From: Berghia stephanieae
Lineage: Eukaryota; Mollusca; Gastropoda; Nudibranchia; Aeolidiidae
NCBI GenBank assembly: GCA_034508935.3
Contig: CM067445.1
Location: forward strand, 46,431,337-46,495,336
Length of the DNA stretch: 64,000 bases
Direction: 5' to 3'
Shown: piece by piece, positions 12,036 to 23,516 of the stretch
How positions within the stretch are numbered: position 1 is the first letter of the stretch
How the letters are laid out: every line of letters starts with the position of its first letter
Translations under genes and position numbers: made by a program
Notes under the pieces: model-generated
The model's database searches: none
Seen by the model: the letters and a program-made list of their open reading frames with translations, nothing else
What the model was told of the DNA's origin: nothing

Positions 12036-12738
12036 ATGTATTGGAAGAGGTGGAGACCATTTGAAAAATAAGATGACGGTTGAAAAACAGCAATGATTAA
12101 TTACAGAGTTCATGGAACTAGACTAGCGCTTTATTCTTAAACTTAAACATAATTCCTTGCCTCAGTTTATGAATGACGCGGAGTCAACCAAATTATAGCG
12201 CCGAATGTTTCCTTGAAATCGTCTCCAGTTATTTGACAAGGGATAAATACTTTAATCATACGATGTTTATTTGTATATTGTTTAAACCAAAACACCCCCG
12301 CTGTTCTTTACTGAATATGTCAAGACATAGATATAATAAAAAATAGACCAAAGAACCGGAACTTGGCGTCTCTTCTTCATTTCATTATCATGGCGTAGCA
12401 TCCTGCTGTTCCGTTTTGGTGGGCGGTAGGCAGGACAAATCAAAACACATACGCATGCTTTGAAATCTTCATGAATGAAAAGCATACGCGTAGTAATTTC
12501 ATGTCTCCGTGTCTACATGTTATGAATCTGACATTGACAAATAAATCATTGGAGACGTTTTATAGGACGCTCAGGAAGATAATGTCATATATTATATTTT
12601 GATAATTAAGAACATAATAATCACATAATCGAAGTATTGTAGTAAAATTGTTTACAGCAATATGGATGACACGAGAACACCAAGTAGGTTTGCAAGGACA
12701 AAATTATTCTGTCTCCATATCATTTTACCCTCTACCCC

Positions 12739-12865
<127 letters not shown>

Positions 12866-13549
12866 CTTGGTTAATTTCATTATTTTTTAAACCAACGCAT
12901 AATACTACCCATTTTAACTAATGTTAAGACAAGCACTTAATTGCGTTTGGTTATCAGACCTGCAAGTATGTACATGTAGCCCCAGTCTCTTGTTTTTCTG
13001 AGTTTTTTTTTCTTTCCTTTTTAATTCCCAGATTCAATTTTTTCTGTATTTCTTTTACAGTCAATGTCAAAATGATAACATTGCCAAGAGGGAATAACAA
13101 ACGTTGATGTGTTGATAAGAGCGTCAAACTTTGAACTCTTCAAAATTTTTTATTCCTAGATTGCAGGGTTGGCGGGTGTTAGTCAAGATGTTAAAAAACG
13201 AGTAATTATATTTTAATAGCGGACAAGACCCGCCCTCGCTAATTTCCGTCTACCGCCGTCTTCTTCTATTGTCTGCGATAACGGTTGCCAGATCGATTTT
13301 GCAAAAAATGTCGACTGAAGTAAAGAAAAAAAAAAGGCCGAATTATAAAATTTCTAAAATAGATTTTGTAGAAGAATGAACACCAACTGGGTAGAAATAT
13401 TATAAACAATGTTTTCCTATGTTATTACTGCCTTGAACAGCTGTTTGACTTTATGAAACTTTAACATAATATGCTAGTTGGAAGATGGAAAAAATACTAA
13501 AATTTACATGGGTAGTGTTAATCTATCTATCCATGAAACATATATACAA

Positions 13550-13619
<70 letters not shown>

Positions 13620-14180
13620 CATATATACATACATATATATTAATATATATATATATATATATACATATATATAATATATATATATAATATATATATAACA
13701 TACATACATACATACATACATACATACATACATACATACATACATACATACATACATACATACATACATACATACATACATACATACATACATACATACA
13801 TACATACATACATACATACATACATACATACATACATACATACATACATACATACATACATACATACATACATACATACACATAACATACATACATACAT
13901 ACTAATACATACATACATACATACATACATACATACATACATACATACATACATACATACATACATACATACATACATACATACACATACATACATACAT
14001 ACATACATACATACATACATACATACATACATACATACATACATACATACATACATACATACATACATACATACATACATACATACATACATACATACAT
14101 ACATACTACATACATACATACATACATACATACATACATACATACTAATACATACATAATACATACATACATACATACAT
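13550..14180. repeat. (CA)n-(TA)n-(TACA)n array
   Basis: A short CA run, about 120 bp of TA repeats, then almost 480 bp of TACA tetranucleotide (13,700-14,180) with only a few interruptions (near 13,880, 13,903, 13,984, 14,107, 14,146). It creates long MYVC-type frames on the minus strand that are not genes. Confidence 0.97.
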
Positions 14181-14270
14181 AGAGTCCACTCCGGATAATC
14201 GCAACACCTTGGGATCAGCGAAAATGTTGCGATTAACCGAAGTTGAGTTTCCAGTCCACTCTTGTAACAT
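14181..14270. repeat. Possible pogo/Tigger-like terminal hairpin
   Basis: CGGATAATCGCAAC and GTTGCGATTAACCG form an inverted repeat a few tens of bases apart, next to GAGTCCACTCC. Such GATAATCGCAAC motifs occur at the ends of pogo-like DNA transposons; this is recall, not a match. It directly abuts the TACA array. Confidence 0.3.
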
Positions 14271-14607
14271 TTTCTGCATATATGGTATACTCAAACTAGT
14301 TGTAAATATTGATCTTAGTCCACCACAGACTGAGCAATATGATTGAAATAAAAACCATATGACAGACCTGTATAGATTTTGTCAAGCAAAAGCAGCTTTG
14401 TTGCAGGTCGACATCTTATTAAGATATGATTCACTTTCACTCTTTTGTTCTCAACACTTGTAAGGGTCAATAAGCTCTCAACAAACTCATTGGTCACAAT
14501 GCACAATTGTCAATCTCAAAATAAACGATATCGTTCAGTCTCTCATTGTCTGCCTGTTGTCAAGACTATGCTCAGTCCCTCGCCATCTACAAGTACCCAT
14601 CAATAAC

Positions 14608-14610
14608 TAT

Positions 14611-14695
<85 letters not shown>
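14608..14695. repeat. (TA)n microsatellite
   Basis: About 90 bp of TA repeats with few interruptions, followed by an A-rich AAC/AAAC tract to 14,820. Confidence 0.95.
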
Positions 14696-14696
<1 letters not shown>

Positions 14697-15169
14697 CGGT
14701 ACAACAAAAAAGAAGAAAACAAAAATAAACAAAACAAAAACAAAAAAAAAAAAAACAAAAAAAAACAAAACAACAACAACAAATAATCAAACAGAAACAA
14801 ATGAACTCAAATAAATAAAAGAAAACTGCTGACATGCCGATCTGGCATTTGGATGCAAAAAACTGATTTTAAGATACGTAACAGATTTTGTTGATTCAGC
14901 AATGAAATGCCAAATTGACAAACCTGCTAATGATCGATATTTAATTAGCAGTTACCCGTAATTATGGGGTTCAGGGAAGGTAATTATGGGATTTTTTTTC
15001 AATCTGCTCCACCCTCGTCATTTACAAATTGTGTTCATTGTAGTGATATAATAATTATCATATTGCTTTTGTATATCGAATAGTGTATGGGTACGGATCG
15101 CCTGTTACAATATTGTTATGAATGTGTCTGTTGTAAACAAATTAAGTTCTGAATTTATTGTTATAAAAA

Positions 15170-15471
15170 AAGACAAGGGACACTGGCGTACTCGACTATG
15201 TATTTCGTGTGCTGATAAACACATTGGGATGTCTCGGCTATTTCACTGGTCAAAACATACAAGAAACATACAACAGCTGCCAGCATGCACACATGGGGGC
15301 TCCAAGAATCACCAACATGCCCAAAGTGCAACCAAGCACCACAAGATTCAAACCACCTCGTACTAGATTGCCCAGAGACAAAACTGGAAGGGGGATTTGA
15401 AACCATCGACAAATGTGATGATGACTTCCGAACCTGGATTGATACCTTGAACATAGAAGTGTAGCCGAACG
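15170..15471 (+). mobile_element. LINE ORF2 C-terminal fragment with (TAC)n tail
   Basis: Plus-strand frames give HTWGLQESPTCPKCNQAPQD, SNHLVLDCPETKLEG and DDFRTWIDTLNIEV followed by a stop at about 15,464. A CxxC...H...C pattern near the C-terminus is typical of the end of Jockey-like LINE ORF2 proteins. It is immediately followed by (ACT)n at 15,473-15,565, a likely microsatellite-type 3' tail. Frame changes between segments show decay. Confidence 0.65.
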
Positions 15472-15472
15472 A

Positions 15473-15508
<36 letters not shown>

Positions 15509-15512
15509 ACTA

Positions 15513-15565
<53 letters not shown>
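15473..15565. repeat. (ACT)n microsatellite
   Basis: About 30 ACT units with one interruption (ACACTAACT near 15,508). It directly follows the LINE stop codon. Confidence 0.95.
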
Positions 15566-16310
15566 CGATTCTTCAATTTCTCCGTATGCGATGCTTTTCA
15601 CAAGGCGACTATGTCTATACCCTGTTCCAAAAGTTCTGTCACACCCAAAATAAAAGTTAAATAACTCTTTTATTTTCTGTTCATTTTCGTTGAAATTTAG
15701 TTTGAATCAGCACATGACTGTGATTAAATAAAACACAAATTAATGGTATACACATCAGCTATGTCAAGGGAGATAATTTTACTCAGGATGATCTGGTCGA
15801 AAACCGTGTTCAAGTTTGATCAATATTATGTGGTGTGGACCCCGAAAAATTGGATTGCAGATGCTTATCGACGGTTAATTGACCTACTAAACTAATAAGG
15901 TTCAAGGTCGTTCTCTGGGTAAAAAATTGCAATTTTTGCTGCCAGGTAACTCTAAGCAGTTATTGGTTTGCATGGCATATTTCTTATCCTCCTATCACGC
16001 TCATCTCAAGGATGTTCGATTGGATTAACGTTTGGAGATCTTGAAGGCAATGTCATTTTAGCTGCATGTGGTCGAGCATTGTCCTATTGGAAAAGTCCTC
16101 CGTGACATAAATGCCAAAAATTGTAAGACATGTTGGGCGATGATTTCATCACATTAATACCACCTGGCTGTGATGTTACCTCAATGATGACACTCCAGCA
16201 AATCGAGATGATATTGTTCTTCTCTTAAATGGGTTTTGAACTTGACAATCGACAATGGCACGATCTGTGCGAGGAGTTGTCCTTGGGCGACCACTTCTTG
16301 ACAGTCTTAT

Positions 16311-16575
16311 GCTGTGTGGCTATGTGGTCTTGTGGTATGACACTCACTTTCGGATCCGAAGGTCTTGGGTTCGAGCCTCGAGTTGAGTCCTTAGAAAAGG
16401 CTCCTTACTCACATTCTCTCATCGTACTCATGTGTAAAATGAGTATCTGGCCGTTAACAGCGTTGTCTCTGTCGGAAAAATATTGTAATATCGCCTAACA
16501 GGCGTCATGTCTCGTTCTGTATGTTACGTGTTGCTTTGAACATGTTTAGTGGACAATGCGCTATATAAGATCTCA
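16311..16575 (+). repeat. tRNA-derived SINE, family 2 (plus orientation)
   Basis: The best-preserved head of the family: A-box-like GTGGTCTTGTGGTATGAC and B-box-like GGTTCGAGCC 40 bp apart, then CTCACATTCTCTCATCG, GGCCGTTAACAGCG, AATATTGTAATATCGCC and the 3' part TTTAGTGGACAATGCGCTAT. This gives the orientation for the minus-strand copies. Confidence 0.75.
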
Positions 16576-16699
16576 AAGTTTTTTTATCTAGTTAAATTAG
16601 AGCGCTGATGTAAACATTGCTCAGTTCTTCGGTAAACATGGTAAGTTCATGCTCAGAATTTACTTGTAACCATTTTTGGAATCAATGAAATGCAATACT

Positions 16700-17035
16700 T
16701 AGACTTACTTTGACTTATGCCTCTTGACTCCTGGCGGAGCATAGGGCCTCAACAGCACTCTTCCATCTTCTTCTGTCCTTGGCACAGACCTTTGCCTCAC
16801 TCCAGGTAAGATTGGAGACGCTCAAATCTTGGGGAAGGCTTCTCCTCCAAGTCTGTTTTGGACGATCCCGTTTCCTCTTGCCCTGTGGGTTCTATTCGAG
16901 AGCTTGTTTGTTTGTATTACAGGGCTCTTTCCGCAGGGAATGACCAACCCATCGCCACTTTCTGCGTCTGACCTTGACATTCATTTGTTCTTGGTTTGTG
17001 CAATACTTAGAACACAAAGAAAATGAAAAGCGTTG
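16700..17035 (-). mobile_element. LINE 3' fragment
   Basis: Minus-strand translation: VKVRRRKWRWVGHSLRKEP, then NPQGKRKRDRPKQTWRRSL, then TWSEAKVCAKDRRRWKSAVE and ALCSARSQEA with a stop near 16,720. This GKRKRGRPxxTWRR ... W..LV..LC..R signature is the C-terminus of many invertebrate LINE ORF2 proteins. An internal stop after KQALE shows it is dead. The 5' part is missing. Confidence 0.75.
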
Positions 17036-17199
17036 ATAATGTGCAAGCTTTGGGTGTACACCTGTAACATTGTGATAACAAACTAACACGGTCCGACACT
17101 TGTAGGTTATACAAATTTCTTCAAAATGCACGCGTCGTCCATGGCCACTGCTCTGCTATGCGTTTATTCAAAATGCTCACAACATCCGCCAGCCAGATA

Positions 17200-17361
17200 T
17201 AAAGTACCAGCACACTATATGTAACGTTGAACATTTGTAGATGCTGTGCGCTTGGCTAAGAAGCTCACAATATTGCCACTCGGAAATATAACGAACTAAC
17301 ACACAAAACTATGTGTATTCTTGAACGTCTATAGTCTGGTTAAGACAGTTTAGTGAGAATA
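17200..17361 (+). repeat. Foldback-family arm repeat, interrupted
   Basis: GCGCTTGGCTAAGAAGCTCA, TAACGAACTAACACACAAAA, TATAGTCTGGTTAAGACAG and TTTAGTGAGAAT match the first part of the arm repeat. The remainder (TACTCATAAAGATGG...TGACGTCAACTTCGTTC) resumes at 17,656, after the inserted element at 17,362-17,655. Confidence 0.6.
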
Positions 17362-17655
17362 GATTTCAACAGTCGTGACGTCACTTCCCTCGTAATGACG
17401 CATAGTAACTTAGTAACTGGTTCTAAACTATCAGAACAATGGAGGACGCCCTTATGAAATACTTCTCCGACGAGCATACAAGTATATCTAGAGGAGAAAA
17501 ACATTATAAATCTGATTATGTTTTGATTTTTATACATTCTGATCACATGACGTGAAAAATTTCTAGCCAGCATGAAGAATAAAAAGTACCGTTTTTCTTT
17601 GTTTAGAACCAAGCTGCTCGTTGCTGGGCGGATGTGACATCAGACAATTGAATCC
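17362..17655 (+). mobile_element. TA-inserting MITE, copy 2, nested
   Basis: A 294-bp element starting GATTTCAACAGTCGTGACGTC and ending in the approximate inverted complement GTGACATCAGACAATTGAATCC. TA occurs at 17,360-17,361 and 17,656-17,657. It splits a copy of the local arm repeat, so it is younger than that repeat. No transposase is encoded. Confidence 0.65.
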
Positions 17656-17734
17656 TATTACTCATAAAGATGGTTAGCAAAAAACAATAACAATAATAAC
17701 AGTGACGTCAACTTCGTTCTATCTATATATAGTA

Positions 17735-17925
17735 TGCGCTTGGCTGAGAAGCTCACAACATTGCCATCCGGAAGTATAACGTACCAACACACAAAACTAA
17801 GTCTAACCGTGAACTTGTATAGTCTGGATAACACAGTTAAGTGAGAATTAGTCATAAACGTGGATGGCAAAAAGCAATAACAAAGACCTGAGTGACGTCA
17901 ACTTCATTCTATCTATAGTTGTTTT
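17735..17925 (+). repeat. Foldback-family arm repeat
   Basis: A near-complete single arm from GCGCTTGGCTGAGAAGCTCAC to TGACGTCAACTTCATTC TATCTATAG, about 190 bp, with no matching opposite arm directly adjacent. Similar partial ends lie at 18,240-18,340 and 19,035-19,130. Confidence 0.6.
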
Positions 17926-18457
17926 AGCCGGCTGGCAAGTTGTTGGGAGTTTTCTGGCAAAGCGCAATGGGAACGATCTATATTACCTTTCCATGTGCTC
18001 GAGGTCATTGGTCACATTGGAATATATTTTAAAAATGACCCACATCGTGAAAAGTGTTCACAGTTTGAGAAATATCCAACATCGCAATTGGTCAATTTGC
18101 TCAGCGTGACTCATGGGTATGTTTGCACTTTTCATAAACACAGCAGCGTGTTTACATTTATTGATAAATGTTCAATCGTTGTGCAGCAACAAATCATGTG
18201 ATCGATGACTAGCTTGGACGAAAACATGAATATATCCCATTCATCAATAGTCTGATTGACGGAATTTGTGAGAACTACTCATAAAAATAGCTGACTAAAA
18301 ACATTAACAAAGAGCTGAGTGACGTCAGTTTCGTTCCTTCAATCGAGTGAATTGCCACTCAGTGGTGAACATTCTCGTGCCGTCAGTTGTGTATTAACAT
18401 TTAACATGGCAAATGAATTCACTTTTTGAGGGGTGTGACATTACTTTTGGAACACGG

Positions 18458-18748
18458 TATAGATAGAATGAAGTTGACGAAACTCAGGTATTTGTTATTC
18501 TTTTTTTGCCATCCACGTTTATGAGTAATTTTCACTTAACAGAATTATCCAGACTATAAAAGTTTATGGTTACACCGAGTTTTGAGTTTTGTTGGTCCAT
18601 CGGGAAGTATAACGGACCAACACACAAAACTATGTGTAACCGTGAACGTTTATAATCTGGTAACACAGTTTAGTGAGAATTACTCATAAACGTGTAGGCA
18701 AAAATCAATAACAAAGACCTGGGTGACGTCAACTTCGTTCTATCTATA
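18458..18748. mobile_element. Near-complete foldback element (~135-bp arms)
   Basis: Left end TATAGATAGAATGAAGTTGA, right end TCAACTTCGTTCTATCTATA. Along the arms, TTTGTTATTC / AATAACAAAG, GCCATCCACGTTTATGAGTA / TACTCATAAACGTGTAGGC, CACTTAACAG / CACAGTTTAGTG, CCAGACTATA / TATAATCTGG and GTTTATGGTTACAC / GTGTAACCGTGAAC pair in order. The centre is GTTGGTCC...GGACCAAC around 18,603. Such a structure would fold into one long hairpin. It has no coding capacity. Confidence 0.75.
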
Positions 18749-18752
18749 GAAG

Positions 18753-18987
18753 CAAAGAGCGTGTAGGTAACGATTGTTATGTTACCAAGAGCTCTCACTT
18801 CCCGCTTTTGGTGAAGCCAAGCATCTTCCGTCTTCTACTCGTATTTTCTTCATTGTATCAGTAAGCCTAGCGCGCATGATACACGCGGAGCACACCCACC
18901 TCGCTGTCTCGCCTGGCACGCGACAATAGCATTGCGGTTAAGAGAAGTGAGAGCTCTTGGTAACTACGTTACCCTACACACTCTTTG
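18753..18987. mobile_element. hAT-like MITE with inverted ends and 7-bp duplication
   Basis: The left end reads CAAAGAGCGTGTAGG...TTACCAAGAGCTCTCACTT and the right end is its near inverted complement (AAGTGAGAGCTCTTGGTAAC...CCTACACACTCTTTG), about 45 bp each. ATAGAAG flanks both sides. Ends starting CAAAG and a 7- to 8-bp duplication are hAT-like; an eighth duplicated base is not supported. The inner part has a higher GC content than the surroundings. Confidence 0.6.
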
Positions 18988-19261
18988 ATAGAAGGAACGA
19001 AATATGTAAGTATTTTACCTAAATGCATAGCATCAATAATTTAGTGAGGACTAATCATAATGGCTGTGCAAAAAAAAAACAACAACACAAAAACAAAGAG
19101 CGGAGTGACGTCAACTTCGTTCCTTCTTTCGCTAGAAAGATTCGTTTCCAATATTTGGTGCAAACTGTGGCATTTGTGATAAGAGAAATAACTTTAATGT
19201 AGTATATGACTACAGGAAATATAGAACGAGTTAATCCCCTTACAATTCTACCTGGAATCTT

Positions 19262-19790
19262 TGTTTATGTTTTAAAGGATTTTACGGTGCTCACAATACG
19301 TTTAGGTCACATCAGTACCAGGAAAAAGGAAGAAAATGGGATAGTAAAAATATATAGAATTATAATTAAAGCAACCAAGATAAGGTAAGAAAAATCGGAA
19401 TTGGTTCAAATAGGAAACAGGTGCAGATTCCAAGAGCACACCATCAAAGTACTGAGTTTGAGATCACCTAAACATCTCGTCCAACAAAAGCACATACTCT
19501 GACTAAGAGGAACACACTCAAATGTTTATAGATCATATAATATGATGTGTAAACAAAAAATAATAATAAAAGATTTACAAGACAAAAAATATCATCTCCC
19601 AAAATTCTAACTATACATTTGACTTGTTTCCCTCCCTGTTAGGGTATCCGGCCAGAACAAAACCAAGTGATCTCATCCCGAGTCAAAGACGGAAAGCATG
19701 TTGGAAAATAGAAAAAGGAGATAGAATGACACAGTAAGTCCCTCCCTGTCGACTATGGGAGGTCAGGAACCCCACCCAGCTTTCTGAAAT
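19262..19790 (-). repeat. Long SINE-like repeat family 4, copy 1
   Basis: Marked by ATTTTACGGTGCTCACAATACG, AGGTCACATCAG, AACAGGTGCAGATTCC AAGAGC, AGTTTGAGATCACC and a final CTCCCTGTCGACTATGGGAGGTC. Related copies: 22,385-22,790, 22,795-23,406, 28,500-29,083, 29,306-29,550 and 36,640-37,165, all in the same orientation. Poly-T/GTTT runs before the low-coordinate end suggest a minus-strand retroposon with an AAAC tail. Confidence 0.6.
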
Positions 19791-19884
19791 CTCTGGAGCA
19801 CATTCCAAGGAATCGTCATGGACCCTCACTTCCAAATTACGAAAACAAAAGCAGGGATAAAACATATAGATATCTAAGATGTGG

Positions 19885-20332
19885 GTTTTTATCTAGAGCA
19901 ATATCCATCAAATGTGCTCAAAGCGCTTTTGAAGAGGATCCAAACCAACACATCATGTGACGAGGCCTATGCTGTAAAGCGTCATTACTACAATTATTAT
20001 TTTCGACAAAGACAATGCTTTTACCGGCCGGGTACTCATTCCACACCTGAATGGCGCGATATCCATTGAATCAAAACGGTTTTCTAGAGGGCCCAAACCA
20101 ACAACAACAACGTCTCACGGGGCATGAGACTTATAAGGCGCTATTATAATTCTTTTCCCAACAACGACAAGACTGTTACCCGTTAGGTACTCATTCTAAA
20201 CCTGAGTATGTTGAAATAATGTGAGTAAAGAGCCCGTTTCAAGGGCTCAGCCTTGCAGCGCCGACACGGGACTCGAACCAGAGACATGCATATCACAACC
20301 CAAATATCAAACCACAAGACCACAGCCTCACT
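19885..20332 (-). repeat. Two family 2 SINEs head-to-tail
   Basis: The first unit (19,885-20,051) has the body but lacks the tRNA-like head. The second (20,053-20,332) starts again with GCGCGATATCCATTGAATCAA and runs to the tRNA-like head (ACCACAAGACCACAGCC). Both are on the minus strand. Confidence 0.6.
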
Positions 20333-20859
20333 TTATTTTCTTCAAATTGAAGTAATCGCTAAAGAAAAAAAAAAAGAAAAAAAAAAGAAACAAACCCCGA
20401 ACAATACCTTACAATGAGGAGAAAAAAAAATCAAAATTAAAAAAAAAATTAATTAAAGAAGACAAACAAAATCAAAACATTTTTGGTATATTATTCACGT
20501 TTTATTTTGAAAGACAAACTAAAAACAAACAAACAAACGAATAAAATTCAAACAAAACAAAAGTTCCGTAAAAAGTCTGTACATCAAAAACTTGTGATGG
20601 CTATTCGTAATAAAGTAGAATCAATGTTTGTGATTTAATCGTGATGGTGAATCTCTACTCTAATGGTTAGCACGCACAGGGACGCTTAGAGTAAAAAATA
20701 TAGAGCCGTAGAATGCTAAAATGCCATTTATTTTATTCTTAATTTAGTCAGAACTATTTGATAGATAAAGATGATCCCAACCAGGTAGCCTTGTCCCCAA
20801 CGTATAAACAGTCTCAGATTAAACATCTGAGATTTCACGGGTCTCTTATATGAGACTTT

Positions 20860-21020
20860 TTGACAAGTTGAAAAAACTCTTAAACCCGCGACTTCGCGAA
20901 GTCTCAGGTTTCGGAGTTTTTTGCCAAGATGATGGCCATTTAAACTGATCGATATTTGAAGAACGAGTTTTCTGGCCAAATTTTTAAAATACGTGTCATT
21001 CCAGAGTACGAAGTTCAATA
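20860..21020. repeat. Foldback MITE fragment
   Basis: Contains TTGCCAAGATGATGGCCATTTAAA, GAAGAACGAGTTTTCTGGCC and AAATACGTGTCATTCCAGAG, matching the right arm of 4,857-5,106. The left arm is missing or unrecognisable. Confidence 0.55.
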
Positions 21021-21587
21021 TATTGACACATTTTGAATCTATCACAGGCTCTGGTATATTAAATTGTTCCATAAATCAATTTTACTCTTTGGGTAATTTT
21101 TTTTTACGAACCTCTTATCTATATCTGGGCTTGAACAGATTGTAAGAGTGGCCTTTCAGTTTATTTTGATATCAATGAAACATCGTAATTTAGATGCTGC
21201 GGGTCGAATTAATAACCAAAGATATAAAACTTATTTTAAGTTTTATGTTATTTTCTCTTTTTATCTATTTATTTATTTATTTTTGCTGTTGTTTTATTTT
21301 AAATAGAACAAATAGTCTCCCGCTTTGCAGGAATTAACATTTTCATATTCATTAATTCGGATCATTTTAACTTTAAAATATCCCAATCTGTCATCTATAG
21401 TAACCAGCCATAACAATACCGGCTGTAGACGGTAGATCATCTGTGAAGAATTTTCCGGCCAAAATGTCAAAAATATGTTTTGTCAATAATGAACGGAGAA
21501 CAGTCATAATAATATATCGTAGGTACGATGTGCTTTGAGGCTTTTATTAAGCTTTATGAGGGTTGATCAAACGGTGAAAACAAAATG

Positions 21588-21596
21588 AATGAATGA

Positions 21597-21641
<45 letters not shown>

Positions 21642-21694
21642 TGATGATGATGATGATGATGATGATTAAAATAATCATAATAATGATGATGATG

Positions 21695-21768
<74 letters not shown>

Positions 21769-21799
21769 GATTAAAATAATCATAATAATAATGATGATG

Positions 21800-21831
<32 letters not shown>

Positions 21832-21850
21832 GATTAAAATAATCATAATA

Positions 21851-21912
<62 letters not shown>

Positions 21913-21948
21913 AATAATAATAATAATAATAATGATAATAATAATAAA
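21588..21948. repeat. (GAT)n microsatellite with higher-order units
   Basis: GAT repeats of about 360 bp in which GATTAAAATAATCATAATAA recurs three times (near 21,664, 21,769, 21,833), so a higher-order unit of roughly 65-105 bp has been duplicated within the array. Confidence 0.9.
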
Positions 21949-22384
21949 AACCGCTTTGTTTCATATGATGGCCAGTTAAAGGATTTGATTTTATAAGACT
22001 AACAGGGGCTTGCAATATTTCAAGGTCATATCAGCTCGAGGAAAAAGGAACATGGCCGGATCCTAAACATATATTATTTTGTTTTTGTTAGTTTTTGAAA
22101 ATATTACTGTACCGATGACACTTTTAGGTCAATTCAACTCCGAACCCGAGTTTCATTCTGCATAAAAGGTAAATGATAGTTATTGATTTGTCTTTGAAAA
22201 TTTTCTTTAGTTATGCCACAAGCACTAAAAACCTCAAGCAAAACAAAACAACCTAAGATAATAAGAGGGAGAACCTATCTTTGGTAATGTTATGTCACTG
22301 TTATGACCTAAAGTGTAGTGTCTAGAGCATGGGATGACTCCTTTATCATTCAAACAACGAAAGGTTTTTTGTTGTTTTTCTTTT

Positions 22385-23406
22385 AATAAGGTTTTTACGG
22401 CGCTTGTGAGACATTTAGGTCATATCATAAAAAAGAAGAAAATGAGATAGTAAAAAAACTGATTTACAATCAAAATTACCCGAGGAGAGTTAAGGCTAAT
22501 GGGACTGGTTCAAATGGGGAAAAGAAGTAGATTCCATGAGCACACTAGTAGTGTACTTAGTTTGAGAACACCTAATAGCTTCACCCAGACACCAGCACGG
22601 GATCCCACTAAGAAGAATACACTCAAATATTAAGAAAATATTCAAAACAAAGACGATAACATTATACAACAAAGAGATGATTTACATTTAATATCACTCA
22701 AAACTAATACTTTACATTTGACTGTTTCCCTGTCAACCAAGGATTCAAACAAGGGAAATGACAAAACCAAGTCCAAGACGTTTGTTTTTGTTTGTTTTTA
22801 AGGCTTTTACGGCGCTTGCAACACATTTAGGTTATATCAGCGCCAGTAAAAAGGAAGAAAATGGTATAGTAAAAAGTTCTAGAATTACAATTACAGCACC
22901 CAAGAGAAAGGAAGACAAAGGGGAACTGGGAACAAATAGGGAACAGATGTAGATTCCAAGAGCAAACCATCAATGTACTTAGTTTGAGATCACCTATAAG
23001 TCTCATCCGGACACAAGCACAAAATCCAACAAAGAGGAATACACTCAAATGCTTAAATTATACATTAAAAATAACAAACATAATAATACATAACAGAGAG
23101 ATGATTTACAAGGAAAAAAATATCATCTCCCAAAACAATAACTATGCATTTGACTGTTTCCCTCCCAGCTAGGACTCAGGCCAGGGCCAGGACAAAACCA
23201 AGTAATCCCATTCCAAGACAAAGACAGAAAGCAAGTTGGAAAACAGATTAGAAGACACAGCAAGTACCTCCCTGCCCACTATGGGAGGCCAGGAACCCCA
23301 CCCAGAAGTCAAAGACGGAAAGAAACTCAGAAAACAGATATTGGGAGATAGAAGACACAGAAAGTGACCTCCTGCCCGTCAAGGAAGGTCAAAAGGCCCC
23401 ACCCAG
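22385..23406 (-). repeat. Two adjacent copies of repeat family 4
   Basis: Copy A runs from the ACGGCGCTTGTGAGACATTT end to about 22,790, where it is cut short. Copy B starts at 22,797 with ACGGCGCTTGCAACACATTT and runs to the CCCACCCAG end near 23,306, with an extra repeat of the last 100 bp (GACGGAAAG...GGTCAAAAGGCCCCACCC) to 23,406. Same orientation. Confidence 0.6.
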
Positions 23407-23516
23407 GACCTGTAAATAAGTATACATCGTTATAAGTGAATAAAAATGGAGAAAATTTCTCACTGCTAATGACATGATTTTTTAAAACAATTAATGAAAT
23501 TGAATTTGTTTTATCT

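Noticed and set aside
13504-14176. Long MYVC-repeat frames
   Set aside because: Product of the TACA tetranucleotide array.
13700-14180. Tandem array considered as a CRISPR
   Set aside because: No spacers of unique sequence; a simple tetranucleotide repeat in a eukaryotic genome.
16311-16385. tRNA gene candidate with good A and B boxes
   Set aside because: It is the head of SINE family 2, present in many copies, without a proper acceptor stem.
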